47,987 nucleotides of DNA, taken from NCBI GenBank assembly GCA_002897615.1, contig BDTX01000027.1, positions 1-47,987 of the forward strand, written 5' to 3'. Of the stretch, positions 32,651 through 41,185 are shown in pieces. Positions within the stretch are counted from its first letter, which is position 1. Each line of letters starts with the position of its first letter. The DNA comes from a bacterium BMS3Bbin14. Lineage in GTDB: Bacteria; Desulfobacterota; Desulfobulbia; Desulfobulbales; Desulfobulbaceae. The notes beneath the pieces were generated by a model, which ran no database searches, had not been told where the DNA came from, and saw only the letters and a program-made list of their open reading frames with translations. The translations under genes and the position numbers were made by a program.

Positions 32651-34042
32651 CTACAGCCGGTCAAACACCTGCCGGCGGGCCGCGGCCGACCGGCTCAGGA
32701 TAGGAATATTACCGTCAATATAATCGACCACCCGGGCCTTTTTACCGTCACCCGGCCGCATAATCCGGCCCACAACCTGCAGAAGACGTCCTTCAAACTT
32801 GATGGGCGTGGCCAGGACCAGGGTGCTGAGCCCCGGACAGTCAAAGCCCTCGCCGATAAGCTGCAAGGTGGCGATCAGGACCTGGACCCGCCCCGCCAGT
32901 ACATCCTCGACGATGCGGGCCCGCTGCTCGGCCGGGACCCGGCCGGTGAGGACAACACTGCTCACCCCGTGTTGTTCAAGTTTGCGCCCCAGGACTTCGC
33001 AATGGGCCACCCGGTCGGATACCACCAGGACCGTCCCTTCATGGCCGGCGTGAATAATAGCGGCGATATCGGCAGCCACCAGGGAATTGCGCGCGTCGTC
33101 GGCGGCCAGGGCCTTGAGCAGCTTGGCATAATCGCCGCGAAAACCGTAGGTGAAACCGGTCTCCTTCTGGATGAATTCGGGGCGGACCACTGCCCCGCTT
33201 GCCGCCAGCACCTTTGGATCGACGGTATAGAGCCGATCACCCATGCAGGTATAGATAAGCTGGGTCATGCCGTCTTCCCGGCGGAAGGCCGTGGCAGAGA
33301 GACCGAGCATGTAATAACAGTCAAAAGCGCTGACCACATCCGTAAACAGGCTGGCAGGGACCCGGTGACATTCGTCGACTACAAGCTGACCGAATTGCGG
33401 CGGCAGACTGTCCAGGTGTTTACGGGCCGTATTGACAATGGCCACAGTAACCGGCCGGATGTCAAAACGACCGCCCCCTGCCTGCCCGGCTTCAATCCCC
33501 AGGAATTCGCCGATCCGCTCCCGCCACTGGTGCAACAGTTCCCTGGTATGCACGACAATCAGGGTCGGCTGCCGCCGCTCGGCCAGCACCTTGAGGGCCA
33601 TGACCGTCTTGCCCGAACCGGTGCCCGCCTCCAGCACCCCGAAGGAGTGCTGGAGCACCGCTGCCACGGCTTCCTGCTGATAGGGACGCAGAGCCCCCCG
33701 GAACTCGAGGTCAATCTCGTCAAGAAGCCGGCGCTCGTCAACCAGTTCCGGGGCAACGCCGGTCAGTTGCCGGCAAAGCTGGACGGCCCGGTTCGCGAAG
33801 CCGCGCGGAAAAAACATCCGCGAACCAGACTCGCGGAAGAAATAGAGCCTGGGCTTGAGCTGCTTGCCGACCCAGCGGCTGTATCGCTTTGCCGCCTGAT
33901 ATTTAGGATTGACAATGGTCAACTCTTGCCGGATGGCGGCCTTCAGCCTCTCCGGCGCCCCTTCGAGGCAGGCCTCGGCGCTGACCGTTAAGCGCGGAGG
34001 AACTCCGGCCTTGCCCTGTTCTGAACTTTTTGCTACGCTCAC
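32651..34042 (-). CDS. SF2 DEAD/DEAH-box helicase (XPB/RadD-like)
   Basis: This is a 463-residue superfamily 2 helicase. RPYQQEAV and VLEAGTGSGKTVMAL form the Q-like motif and motif I. Motif II is DECH, motif III is LSATAFR, and the C-terminal RecA domain has VLTGRVP, IGEGFDCPGL and QVVGRIMRPG (motifs V and VI). The N-terminal 110 residues include an XPB/UvsW-like region (YQAAKRYSRWVGKQLKPRLYFF). A DNA repair or branch-migration role is inferred; the substrate is unknown. The GTG start has AAGGT 5 bases upstream. Confidence 0.88.
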   Translation of the reverse strand: MSVAKSSEQGKAGVPPRLTVSAEACLEGAPERLKAAIRQELTIVNPKYQAAKRYSRWVGKQLKPRLYFFRESGSRMFFPRGFANRAVQLCRQLTGVAPELVDERRLLDEIDLEFRGALRPYQQEAVAAVLQHSFGVLEAGTGSGKTVMALKVLAERRQPTLIVVHTRELLHQWRERIGEFLGIEAGQAGGGRFDIRPVTVAIVNTARKHLDSLPPQFGQLVVDECHRVPASLFTDVVSAFDCYYMLGLSATAFRREDGMTQLIYTCMGDRLYTVDPKVLAASGAVVRPEFIQKETGFTYGFRGDYAKLLKALAADDARNSLVAADIAAIIHAGHEGTVLVVSDRVAHCEVLGRKLEQHGVSSVVLTGRVPAEQRARIVEDVLAGRVQVLIATLQLIGEGFDCPGLSTLVLATPIKFEGRLLQVVGRIMRPGDGKKARVVDYIDGNIPILSRSAAARRQVFDRL

Positions 34043-34109
34043 AATTACCTTATGCCGTATTCAGAGGCCTGAAAACGAATAAAATATTAAAATCAGGGAG
34101 GGAGAAATC

Positions 34110-34451
34110 ATGTCGGACAACTGCCTGTTCTGCAAAATCGTCCGGGGAGAAATCCCGGTGGACAAACTGTACGAAGACGATGAAATTATTGCCTTCCGGG
34201 ATATCGCGCCCCAGGCCCCCGTCCACTTCCTGGTCATTCCCAAAAAACATGTCAGCGGCCCGGCGACCCTGCCGGAAGAAGACGAACAGCTGATGGGCAG
34301 GATCATGCGGGTCGGCTGCGAGATCGCCCGGCAAGAGGGAATCGACCACTTCCGCGCCGTCTTGAACAACGGAGAGCAGGCGGGGCAGACGGTTTTTCAT
34401 CTTCACGTACACTTTCTGGGTGGACGAAACATGTCCTGGCCGCCGGGCTGA
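34110..34451 (+). CDS. HIT-family (histidine triad) nucleotide hydrolase
   Basis: This is a 113-residue HINT-type protein. CLFCKIVRGEIP near the N-terminus has the two cysteines of the zinc-binding group. The triad is HLHVHFLGG near the C-terminus. Such enzymes hydrolyse adenosine phosphoramidates, AMP-lysine and similar compounds. The start follows GGAGGGAGA at good spacing. It is a lone gene, divergent from the helicase. Confidence 0.95.
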   Translation: MSDNCLFCKIVRGEIPVDKLYEDDEIIAFRDIAPQAPVHFLVIPKKHVSGPATLPEEDEQLMGRIMRVGCEIARQEGIDHFRAVLNNGEQAGQTVFHLHVHFLGGRNMSWPPG

Positions 34452-34484
34452 CCGGGCCGGCCTAGCCGGGGGCCTGATATTGAC

Positions 34485-34561
34485 TGGTGCGCCAGGAGGG
34501 ATTTGAACCCCCGACCTTGAGCTTAGAAGGCTCCTGCTCTGTCCAACTGAGCTACTGGCGC
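34485..34561 (-). tRNA. tRNA-Arg (anticodon TCT)
   Basis: The minus strand gives a full cloverleaf: acceptor GCGCCAG/CTGGCGC, D arm AGCTCAGTTGGACAGAGC, anticodon loop CTTCTAA (TCT), T arm GGGGGTTCAAATCCCTC, then A and an encoded CCA. Repeat 1 copy H lies 23 bp upstream of its 5' end. Confidence 0.95.
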
Positions 34562-34584
34562 ATGAGCTGAATTGGTGACCATCA

Positions 34585-34720
34585 CCTGAATCCGTGACTG
34601 CTTGAGGTGATATTCCAGGCAATATGTGTAATTTATTGCATTATTGCCGAATAAACGCATTTCCCGGTCTTCGCCGCGCCGGACTGCATCTGCACCGTTT
34701 CCGAACGCTCACGGATTCAG
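34585..34720 (+). repeat. repeat 1, copy H, internally deleted (136 bp)
   Basis: The left end is intact (CCTGAATCCGTGACTG); the right end is CTCACGGATTCAG with the last G changed. The GC-rich middle is missing. Flanks CATCA and CATCC differ at one base. It sits upstream of tRNA-Arg. Confidence 0.85.
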
Positions 34721-34790
34721 CATCCGGAAACCGGGTTCAGGACAAACACGCATGAAAGGAAGCGCACTGTAACGGAAACGGCAACGAAAA

Positions 34791-37136
34791 TCAACGCTCA
34801 TTCCCCTGTCTCCCCGGTTCAATACTCCTTTCCCAGACCGGCCCGCAAGCTGTATCACACACGGCAATGCCCTTTTTTAACAGCTCCGCCCTGACGCTGT
34901 CCGCCGCGGTCCAATCCTTGAGTTGGCGGGCTCGCTCCCTCTGCCGGATCAGTTGATCAATTTCCGGGGCCAGCGGACACCGTTCCAGCCGAATGATCCC
35001 CAGGACCGAGTTGACTTTTCGCAGCACCTCCAGGACATCATTCTTCTGCCGCCGGTCAAGACTGCCCGCCTGCAGAATCGGGTTGATCTTTTTAATAAAA
35101 TCAAACAACGCCCCGACCGCGCCGGACATGTTGAAATCATCCCCCAGGGCGGCGAAAAACTTCTTTTCCAGGGTGGCGACCAGGAGTGCCACATCGGGAT
35201 GCGGGAGGTCCGGGGGCAGGCACAGCAATTTTCTGCTGAATTCATCAATACGCATCAGGGTCCGGCGCGCGGAATTCAGCCGTTTGAATGAGAAATGCAG
35301 GGGCTTCCGGTAATGGACGACCAGGAACATAAAGCGGAGCTCGCGGCCGGAATAGCCCCGGTCCAGCACATCCTGCATGGTCACCACGTTGCCGTTGTCG
35401 GCAGACATTTTGCGGCCGTCCCGCAACAGCAGTCCGGAATGCAGCCAATAATTGGCCAGGGGCTTGCCGGTCAAGGCCTCGGCAATGGCGATCTCATTTT
35501 CATGATGAGGAAACATCAGGTTCTGGCTGGCAAGATGAATATCGAAGGTCTCCCCGAGATAATGAATGGACATGGCCGAACATTCGATATGCCAGCCGGG
35601 CCGGATATTGCCCCAGTCGGTTTCATAAAAAATGCCCTTTTTCAGCTCGTCAAGGGTCGTGCGCTTCAGCAGGGTGAAATCCCGGGGATTATCTTTTTCA
35701 TAATCATCGAGATCAACTGTCTTGCCGGTGCGGATTTTGCTTAAATCGACGCCGGAAAGCCGCCCGTACCGCTTAAACTTGGAAATATCGAAATAGATCG
35801 AGCCATGCTTGACATAGGCATATCCCTTGTCAAGCAACTCGCGGGCAATATCGATCATATCCCCGACATGCTCCGAGGCCAGCGGATAGCCCGTGGCCTT
35901 TTTGACCCCTAGTTCCCGGGCCGCCGCCATGAACTCGTTGACATATTTTCCGGTAAAGTCCCGGAGCGGCAGACCGGCCTTGTCGGCCCCGGCAATGGTG
36001 TTATCGTCAAGATCGGTGATATTCATATAGGATTCGACCGCCAAACCATTGTACTCCAGGGAACGGGCCAGCAGGTCGGCAACCACAAATCTTCGGCAAT
36101 GCGCCATATTCGGGGACTCATAGGCCGTCGGCCCACAGGCGTAGAAAGTGGCCCGCCGCTTATGAATAGGCCGGAATTCCTCCTTCTTTCTGCTCATGGT
36201 ATTATAGAAGCGCAGCCGCAACACGGGCGGCTCCGGTTTTGCCTGCGGGACAAAAAGCGAGGTGCTCAGGTACCGTTCACCGCCGTCAGGCAGGATGGTG
36301 ACAATAAATCCTTCGCCGATTTCGCGGGCCAGGTGGAGGGCGGCAAACATGGCCGCACCGGAACTCATGCCGGCAAAAATTCCTTCCTTCCTCGCCAGCA
36401 GGCGGGTGGTGCTGAAGGCGTCTTCGTCGCCGACATTGACAATTTTATAGGGCAGAGACTTGTCAAAAATGCCGGGCTTGTAGGACTCCTTCATGTTCTT
36501 GAGCCCCTGGATTTTATGGTCGTAATATGGTTCAACCGCCGTGACGCGGACAGCCGGATGATACTTTGCAAACCACTTGCTGAGCCCCATGGCCGTGCCG
36601 GACGTCCCCATGGTGGCGATCACGTCAGTAACCTTCCCTGCCGTCTGCTGCCAGATCTCCGGCCCTGTTTGCCGATAATGGGCCTGCCAGTTGGCCTCAC
36701 TGTTGAACTGATCGGTCATGAAATACAGCTCCGGATGCTCACGCCCCATGGCATAGGCCTTTTCAATGGCGCCGTCGGTGCTGCGTTTTGCCGGGGTCAG
36801 GGTGATTTTCGCGCCATAGGCCTGCATAATCTGCCGGCGCTCCACACTGGCCGATTCCGGCATGACGAGTTGACAGCGATAGCCCCTGGCGGCGCAGACC
36901 ATTGCCAGACCGATGCCGGTATTGCCGCTGGTTGCCTCCAGAACAATTTTATCCCTATTCAGTTCCCCGCTCTTCTCTCCCGCTTCGATCATTGACAGGG
37001 CAATCCGATCCTTGACCGACCCCCCGGGATTGCAAGACTCCAGCTTTGCCATAATGACGACCCCGGCCACCGGATTAATCCTGGAAATGGGGACCATCGG
37101 AGTATTGCCGATCAAATCGAGGAGAACAGTGTTCAT
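34791..37136 (-). CDS. cysteine synthase fused to a divergent cysteinyl-tRNA synthetase-like domain
   Basis: Residues 1-300 are a PLP-dependent cysteine synthase: Lys42 in GGSVKDRI, TSGNTGIG, GTSGT and GMSSGAAM. Residues 305-781 follow cysteinyl-tRNA synthetase: ACGPTAYE (Cys334), GWHIECSAM (Cys519) and FPHHENEIAIAEA supply the zinc site. The ATP motifs are unusual: HIGH is NMAH (343-346), KMSKS is KMSAD (576-580), and the usual GGxDL is ASQNL. The fusion would couple making cysteine to using or activating it. Whether it charges tRNA-Cys, makes cysteine persulfide or has another role cannot be settled here. It lies 29 bp after the DUF721 gene. No frameshift separates the two halves. Confidence 0.9.
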   Translation of the reverse strand: MNTVLLDLIGNTPMVPISRINPVAGVVIMAKLESCNPGGSVKDRIALSMIEAGEKSGELNRDKIVLEATSGNTGIGLAMVCAARGYRCQLVMPESASVERRQIMQAYGAKITLTPAKRSTDGAIEKAYAMGREHPELYFMTDQFNSEANWQAHYRQTGPEIWQQTAGKVTDVIATMGTSGTAMGLSKWFAKYHPAVRVTAVEPYYDHKIQGLKNMKESYKPGIFDKSLPYKIVNVGDEDAFSTTRLLARKEGIFAGMSSGAAMFAALHLAREIGEGFIVTILPDGGERYLSTSLFVPQAKPEPPVLRLRFYNTMSRKKEEFRPIHKRRATFYACGPTAYESPNMAHCRRFVVADLLARSLEYNGLAVESYMNITDLDDNTIAGADKAGLPLRDFTGKYVNEFMAAARELGVKKATGYPLASEHVGDMIDIARELLDKGYAYVKHGSIYFDISKFKRYGRLSGVDLSKIRTGKTVDLDDYEKDNPRDFTLLKRTTLDELKKGIFYETDWGNIRPGWHIECSAMSIHYLGETFDIHLASQNLMFPHHENEIAIAEALTGKPLANYWLHSGLLLRDGRKMSADNGNVVTMQDVLDRGYSGRELRFMFLVVHYRKPLHFSFKRLNSARRTLMRIDEFSRKLLCLPPDLPHPDVALLVATLEKKFFAALGDDFNMSGAVGALFDFIKKINPILQAGSLDRRQKNDVLEVLRKVNSVLGIIRLERCPLAPEIDQLIRQRERARQLKDWTAADSVRAELLKKGIAVCDTACGPVWERSIEPGRQGNER

Positions 37137-37165
37137 GCTTTTTCTACCCTTTCACCGGACATTTT

Positions 37166-37636
37166 TCATCCTGATTTCTGCTGAAAAACCTGCCAGAGCC
37201 GGCACAGCGCTTCACGGCATCGCTTGTCCTTGACCGTGGACGCACTCTCTGCAAAGGCCTCTTGTTGCTCCGGGTCAAGACGGCGGTCTACAGGCCGGGC
37301 GCGCCGCTCCTCCTCGGGCCGGCGCTCCACCGGTTCCATGAGCCAACGAATATCCGTGATCTCCGCCTGGGGCAGAACACGCCGAACCTGCTCAAGAAGC
37401 CCGGGCTTGAGAGTCTGCATATGTTGCATCCATACGGAACTGCGAACATAAACCCATAGCACATTTTTTCTGGTATATGCCGGAGAGGTCTGGGCGGCGA
37501 CATCACGGCCCGCCACCTCAGGCCACTTACTGGCCAGGATAAAAAAATCCCACTGATTCTGCCAGTTCTTATAGCCGAAAAGACGCTGCAGATTCGAGGA
37601 CAGCAGAAGTGGGCCCTTGTTGTTTGTTCGTTTCAT
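37166..37636 (-). CDS. DUF721 (DciA-like) protein
   Basis: This 156-residue protein has the DUF721 core LQRLFGYKNWQNQWDFFILASKWPEVAGRDVA... with the VYVRSSVWMQHMQTLKP segment that marks the KH-like DciA fold. DciA is the common bacterial loader of the replicative helicase DnaB; short DUF721 proteins like this are its usual form outside gamma-proteobacteria. The C-terminal 50 residues are charged and disordered. The ATG at 37634-37636 is preferred, though an in-frame ATG at 37655-37657 is possible; neither has a strong ribosome site. It is probably in an operon with the cysteine synthase fusion. Confidence 0.78.
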   Translation of the reverse strand: MKRTNNKGPLLLSSNLQRLFGYKNWQNQWDFFILASKWPEVAGRDVAAQTSPAYTRKNVLWVYVRSSVWMQHMQTLKPGLLEQVRRVLPQAEITDIRWLMEPVERRPEEERRARPVDRRLDPEQQEAFAESASTVKDKRCREALCRLWQVFQQKSG

Positions 37637-37725
37637 TGCTGCGACAAAATACACCATCAGGCCAAGTTATGCTACAATGTATTATCAAATGAATAAGGAT
37701 TTGCGCAAAAATAACTTCACATTAC

Positions 37726-38126
37726 CGCATCCCGGCTACAGATACCGATAACCAGCTCCTTCAAAGGGCAGTAGCGATATACCGGAACCCATCTATGAGC
37801 AAAATTTTTTCGATTGTTCCTATGGAATTCGGCCCAGGCGGTCGGCCCATGATGCTTTGACCGCCCTGCATTGAGATTTACGGGCAAGAAAAATGCAGAG
37901 AAGGTGCTGGCGGTACTTCCGACACGGTTCGCGAGGTTCGGCTTGTCTCTACATCCGGAGAAGCCTCGTCTTGTTTTTCTTGGTCGTCCACAAAAAAATG
38001 ACAGGAAGGGACCTGGCCACCTTTGATTTTCCGGGACTTACTCATTACCAGGGTAAATCTCGCAATGTAGCTTGGGGAATCAAAAGGAAAACAGCTCGAA
38101 AACGTTTGAACAGAAACCTGAAATGA
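37726..38126 (+). pseudogene. group II intron reverse transcriptase/maturase, degraded
   Basis: Fragments of a group II intron-encoded protein lie in several frames: [10 protein letters not shown], then [21 protein letters not shown] (usual CSYGFRPGRSAH), then VLPTRFARFGLSLHPEKPRLV, then FDFPGLTHYQGKSRN (usual TFDFLGFTHYWGKSRKG) and KRKTARKRLNRNLK. The catalytic YxDD block is deleted between the second and third fragments. It is therefore a dead relic. The intron RNA domains V and VI were not recognised downstream. Confidence 0.75.
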
Positions 38127-38305
38127 ACAGCCGGACGCATGAATTGTGCTCATCCAGGTCCGGGGTGGAGCCGGGTAGAGCCGCCGGCTCTACCCGGAAG
38201 GGTAATTCCTCATCAGTCAGCGGTTTGCCCCTCAGCGCCATGTTTACACAAAACCATGTTTACGCAAAAGTCAACAGCCCGATCCAACGACATAACCCTC
38301 TTCAC

Positions 38306-38350
38306 CACAACAAATAATCCACCCCGGGCGGGGGTGGATTATTTGTTGTG
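38306..38350. terminator. perfect 20-bp hairpin, possible bidirectional terminator
   Basis: CACAACAAATAATCCACCCC and its exact complement flank the 5-base loop GGGCG. The run ATATTTTTTAG follows about 15 bases later on the plus strand. It is stable enough to stop transcription from either side between the RT relic and the cytochrome gene, but the T-run is not adjacent to the stem. Confidence 0.5.
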
Positions 38351-38447
38351 CTATACACTATATTTTTTAGTCCGTTACGCTGCTTATAGTGCTTAACCAC
38401 TCCGGCAAACACAATAACAAGGGAACTGACCTTCGCAGCATATATGA

Positions 38448-38735
38448 CTATTTTTTCAGTGATTGCAAATAGTTACCAATCGCATTCGCATCAGCTTTGC
38501 CAATACTGCTTTTCAAAGACTTCATCATAGGAACTTTGTCTATAGCCTTGGCAACAGCCTCACCACTTTTTCCTACTACATCAGGCCCTACTCCGCCGGT
38601 TGCACTAGTCCCATGACATGCTGCACACTTTGCCTGATACAATGCTTTGCCATTAGTAGCAGCTTTTGCCTGTGTGCAAAAGCCGGAAAAGCCTAAAACC
38701 GTAGCAATTGCTATAAAACTAAAAACCTTCTTCAT
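38448..38735 (-). CDS. small periplasmic c-type cytochrome (class I, c5-like)
   Basis: A signal peptide (MKKVFSFIAIATVLGFSGFC to AKA) is followed by a single haem c motif, CAACH, at residues 37-41 (YQAKCAACHGTSATGGVGP). The distal methionine is probably in VPMMKSLKSS, and IGNYLQSLKK closes the fold. At 95 residues it is a typical electron shuttle. The start has GGAGG 6 bases upstream. It has no operon partner; downstream lies the 20-bp hairpin. Confidence 0.93.
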   Translation of the reverse strand: MKKVFSFIAIATVLGFSGFCTQAKAATNGKALYQAKCAACHGTSATGGVGPDVVGKSGEAVAKAIDKVPMMKSLKSSIGKADANAIGNYLQSLKK

Positions 38736-39222
38736 GAAAAACCTCCAACTTTTTATTTATAGGTGATGGTGATAAGTAATCGCTTTTCAGACCAAAGGAT
38801 CGAGAGACATGGAGAAGGAAAAATCATATGATTCGTGCCCAATTTTACGCCGCTGTCTCCTTCGGCGACCATCCTGTCCACCATAAAAAATGGTTGTTTG
38901 AGTATCCCCGTCAATCCACTTCAGACCCTTCGTATGCCCTCAAGCTCTTCAATAATATTCATTAATATTACAAAACAGGAAACTGGATGTCAATAACTTA
39001 TTGCCGGCCCGCCGGAAAGCACAGTCCGGCAATAAATTTCAGCAAAGTGCTGATCCAGAGAATGGAGTTATCGTCAGATATGGCGGGGGCCGCTCAGCCT
39101 GCCCGGGCTGTAACTAGTAGATTTATATACGGTTTTTCAAAGCCTGGACAGCCATCAATATCGGCACAACAAACACCGCCTGCTCACAGAATAACCACGG
39201 AGGCCTTAACTTTAAATTTTTC
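38736..39222. other. gene-free stretch
   Basis: I see no supported gene. Short frames here have no recognisable motif. An inverted repeat TTATTGCCGG/CCGGCAATAA lies near 38999-39036 and is of unknown meaning. Confidence 0.4.
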
Positions 39223-39465
39223 TCAGCAGCCTATGCGCCACCTCGGCATATACCTCGGGGTGGCACGTTTGCCAACCCCGACCACTTCAACGATCACCGC
39301 GTCTTCTACTACACGGTATATGATTCGGATAGATTTTTTAACCGCATAGAGTTTTTAATAGCTGGTCAGATCAAAAGGGACATATTCCCGAAGGGGGAGA
39401 TGACTCCAGTTTCTTAAGTTGCTTCGCGGCCTGTTTTTTACAGATCCGTCAAGGAATTTGAAGTC
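39223..39465 (-). pseudogene. RelE/ParE-type toxin relic
   Basis: The minus strand ends with KLYAVKKSIRIIYRVVED and VIVEVVGVGKRATPRY, the C-terminal beta strands of a RelE/ParE toxin (usual form RIIYRVED..VIVVAVGKR). Upstream pieces ASDFKFLDGSV and KKQAAKQLKKLE fit the N-terminal helices but lie in other frames, and a TAA interrupts the join near 39347. It is therefore broken. No antitoxin gene was recognised beside it. Confidence 0.6.
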
Positions 39466-39553
39466 GGAGGCGGGAACACTTCATATAAAATATGCCATTT
39501 CAATTTGTTACGCAAAAGAAATATGCGGAATCACGTAAGTGCTTGGTAGTTAC

Positions 39554-39629
<76 letters not shown>

Positions 39630-39706
39630 TTATCTCAGTCATCCGTACTAAGCCTGAAAAATTGAACTTTCTTGATGTATCAATTTTATGGTACAGTGTC
39701 AAGATT

Positions 39707-41185
39707 ATGAAGTGGAATTTCATCTTTCTGCTCGGCCTGGTCCTGCTCTTTCCCGGGTGCCGGAACGCTGAGAAACCGGAAAAAAAACCGCCAACGCCGC
39801 CGCCGGCCATTCAAACCCGGCTCCACGGTTGCCGCCGGTGTCACCGGGACATCCGGCCGGGCAGGAATCATAACTTTGCCTGCACTAAATGCCACGCCGG
39901 CAATCCCGACGGAGCCTCAGAGAAAGAGGCGCACGCCGGCCTGCTTGCCCGGCCGGCCCATCCTGACTCCATGGCCAGAACCTGCGGCCGCTGTCACCAG
40001 CAACAGGTGGAGAACATCAGGGCATCACTGCATTTTTCCCTGAGCAAGGCGGTCAACCTGGTCCGGAAACACTTCGGGGCCCGGGATACCCTGAAAAACC
40101 TCACCGAAATCCCGGTGGTCCTGCATCCGGCCACCAAGCTGCAACTGGCCGACGACATGCTGCGCCGCCGCTGTCTGCGCTGCCACGTCTACTCGTCCGG
40201 TGACGATTACGCCTATACCCGCCGGGGGACCGGATGCGCCGCCTGTCACATGGCCTTTGCCGGCGGCAAACTGCTCAGTCATACCATGATCCGGGCGCCC
40301 GGCGACCAGCAGTGTTTGAGCTGTCATTACGCCAACACGGTCGGCGCCGATTATTACGGCCGTTTCGAACAGGACTTCGGCTCGGAGTACCGCACTCCTT
40401 TCACCACCAGCCAACCATATACCCGGCCCTACGGGGTTGAGTATCATAACCTGGTCCCGGACATCCATCAACAGCGCGGCCTGTCCTGCATTGACTGTCA
40501 CAGCGGCCCCGAGCTCATGACCGCCGACCGGCGCGACAAGCTGTCCTGCTCGACCTGTCACCAGTGGCGGCAGAACCATAAAAAATCACTGCCCGACAAC
40601 CTGACCGTTGAAAACGGCAACCTTGTTCTCACGGCCCGCCACAGCGGGAAAAAATATCTCGTCCCCCAGCTTACCGATCCCGCCCATGCGCAATATGACG
40701 GCCGGGTCACCTGCCAGGTCTGCCATGCCCAATGGAGCTTTAACGATTCAACCACGTACCTGCTGCGCAGCGAAACTGACGATTACGGCCCCTGGGAACA
40801 CCTGAGGATTCAATCCAGCTCCGAGGTTGAAAACCTGCTCGACCGCAGCCTGAACGACGATGCGGATGTCATACCGGTCATGAAGGACGGGATAACCGGC
40901 AAGGAAAGGCCCGGAATCTGGTACAAGGGCTTTCTCCAGCGGCGCTGGGAGAACATTATTATTCGCCGGGACAAAGACGGCCTCATCAAGATCTTCCGGC
41001 CCATACTCGACCTGCGGCTGTCGGCCGATGACAGTGAGGGCAAGGTCCTGTTTGACAATGTGGCCGGCAACAAACCGGACCTGCTCCCCTACACCCCGCA
41101 CACCACCGGACCGGCCGGGATGATGTACAGATACCGTTTTGCCGGCCTGCTTGATAAACCCGCACCGCCACCGCCGGAAAAATGA
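39707..41185 (+). CDS. multihaem c-type cytochrome lipoprotein (nine CxxCH)
   Basis: The protein has a lipoprotein signal (MKWNFIFLLGLVLLFPGC) followed by a Pro-rich linker, so it is probably anchored to a membrane outside the cytoplasm. Nine haem motifs are present in order: CRRCH, CTKCH, CGRCH, CLRCH, CAACH, CLSCH, CIDCH, CSTCH and CQVCH. The C-terminal 150 residues are haem-free. It resembles no single characterised oxidoreductase that I can name; electron transfer to or from the cell surface is likely by family. The ATG at 39707 is chosen because the signal peptide begins there. It overlaps the rlpA-like gene by 4 bp (ATGA). Confidence 0.88.
   Translation: MKWNFIFLLGLVLLFPGCRNAEKPEKKPPTPPPAIQTRLHGCRRCHRDIRPGRNHNFACTKCHAGNPDGASEKEAHAGLLARPAHPDSMARTCGRCHQQQVENIRASLHFSLSKAVNLVRKHFGARDTLKNLTEIPVVLHPATKLQLADDMLRRRCLRCHVYSSGDDYAYTRRGTGCAACHMAFAGGKLLSHTMIRAPGDQQCLSCHYANTVGADYYGRFEQDFGSEYRTPFTTSQPYTRPYGVEYHNLVPDIHQQRGLSCIDCHSGPELMTADRRDKLSCSTCHQWRQNHKKSLPDNLTVENGNLVLTARHSGKKYLVPQLTDPAHAQYDGRVTCQVCHAQWSFNDSTTYLLRSETDDYGPWEHLRIQSSSEVENLLDRSLNDDADVIPVMKDGITGKERPGIWYKGFLQRRWENIIIRRDKDGLIKIFRPILDLRLSADDSEGKVLFDNVAGNKPDLLPYTPHTTGPAGMMYRYRFAGLLDKPAPPPPEK

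Noticed and set aside
38987..39349. 120-residue plus-strand open frame
   Set aside because: No recognisable motif or ribosome site, and its end is antisense to the RelE-type relic.
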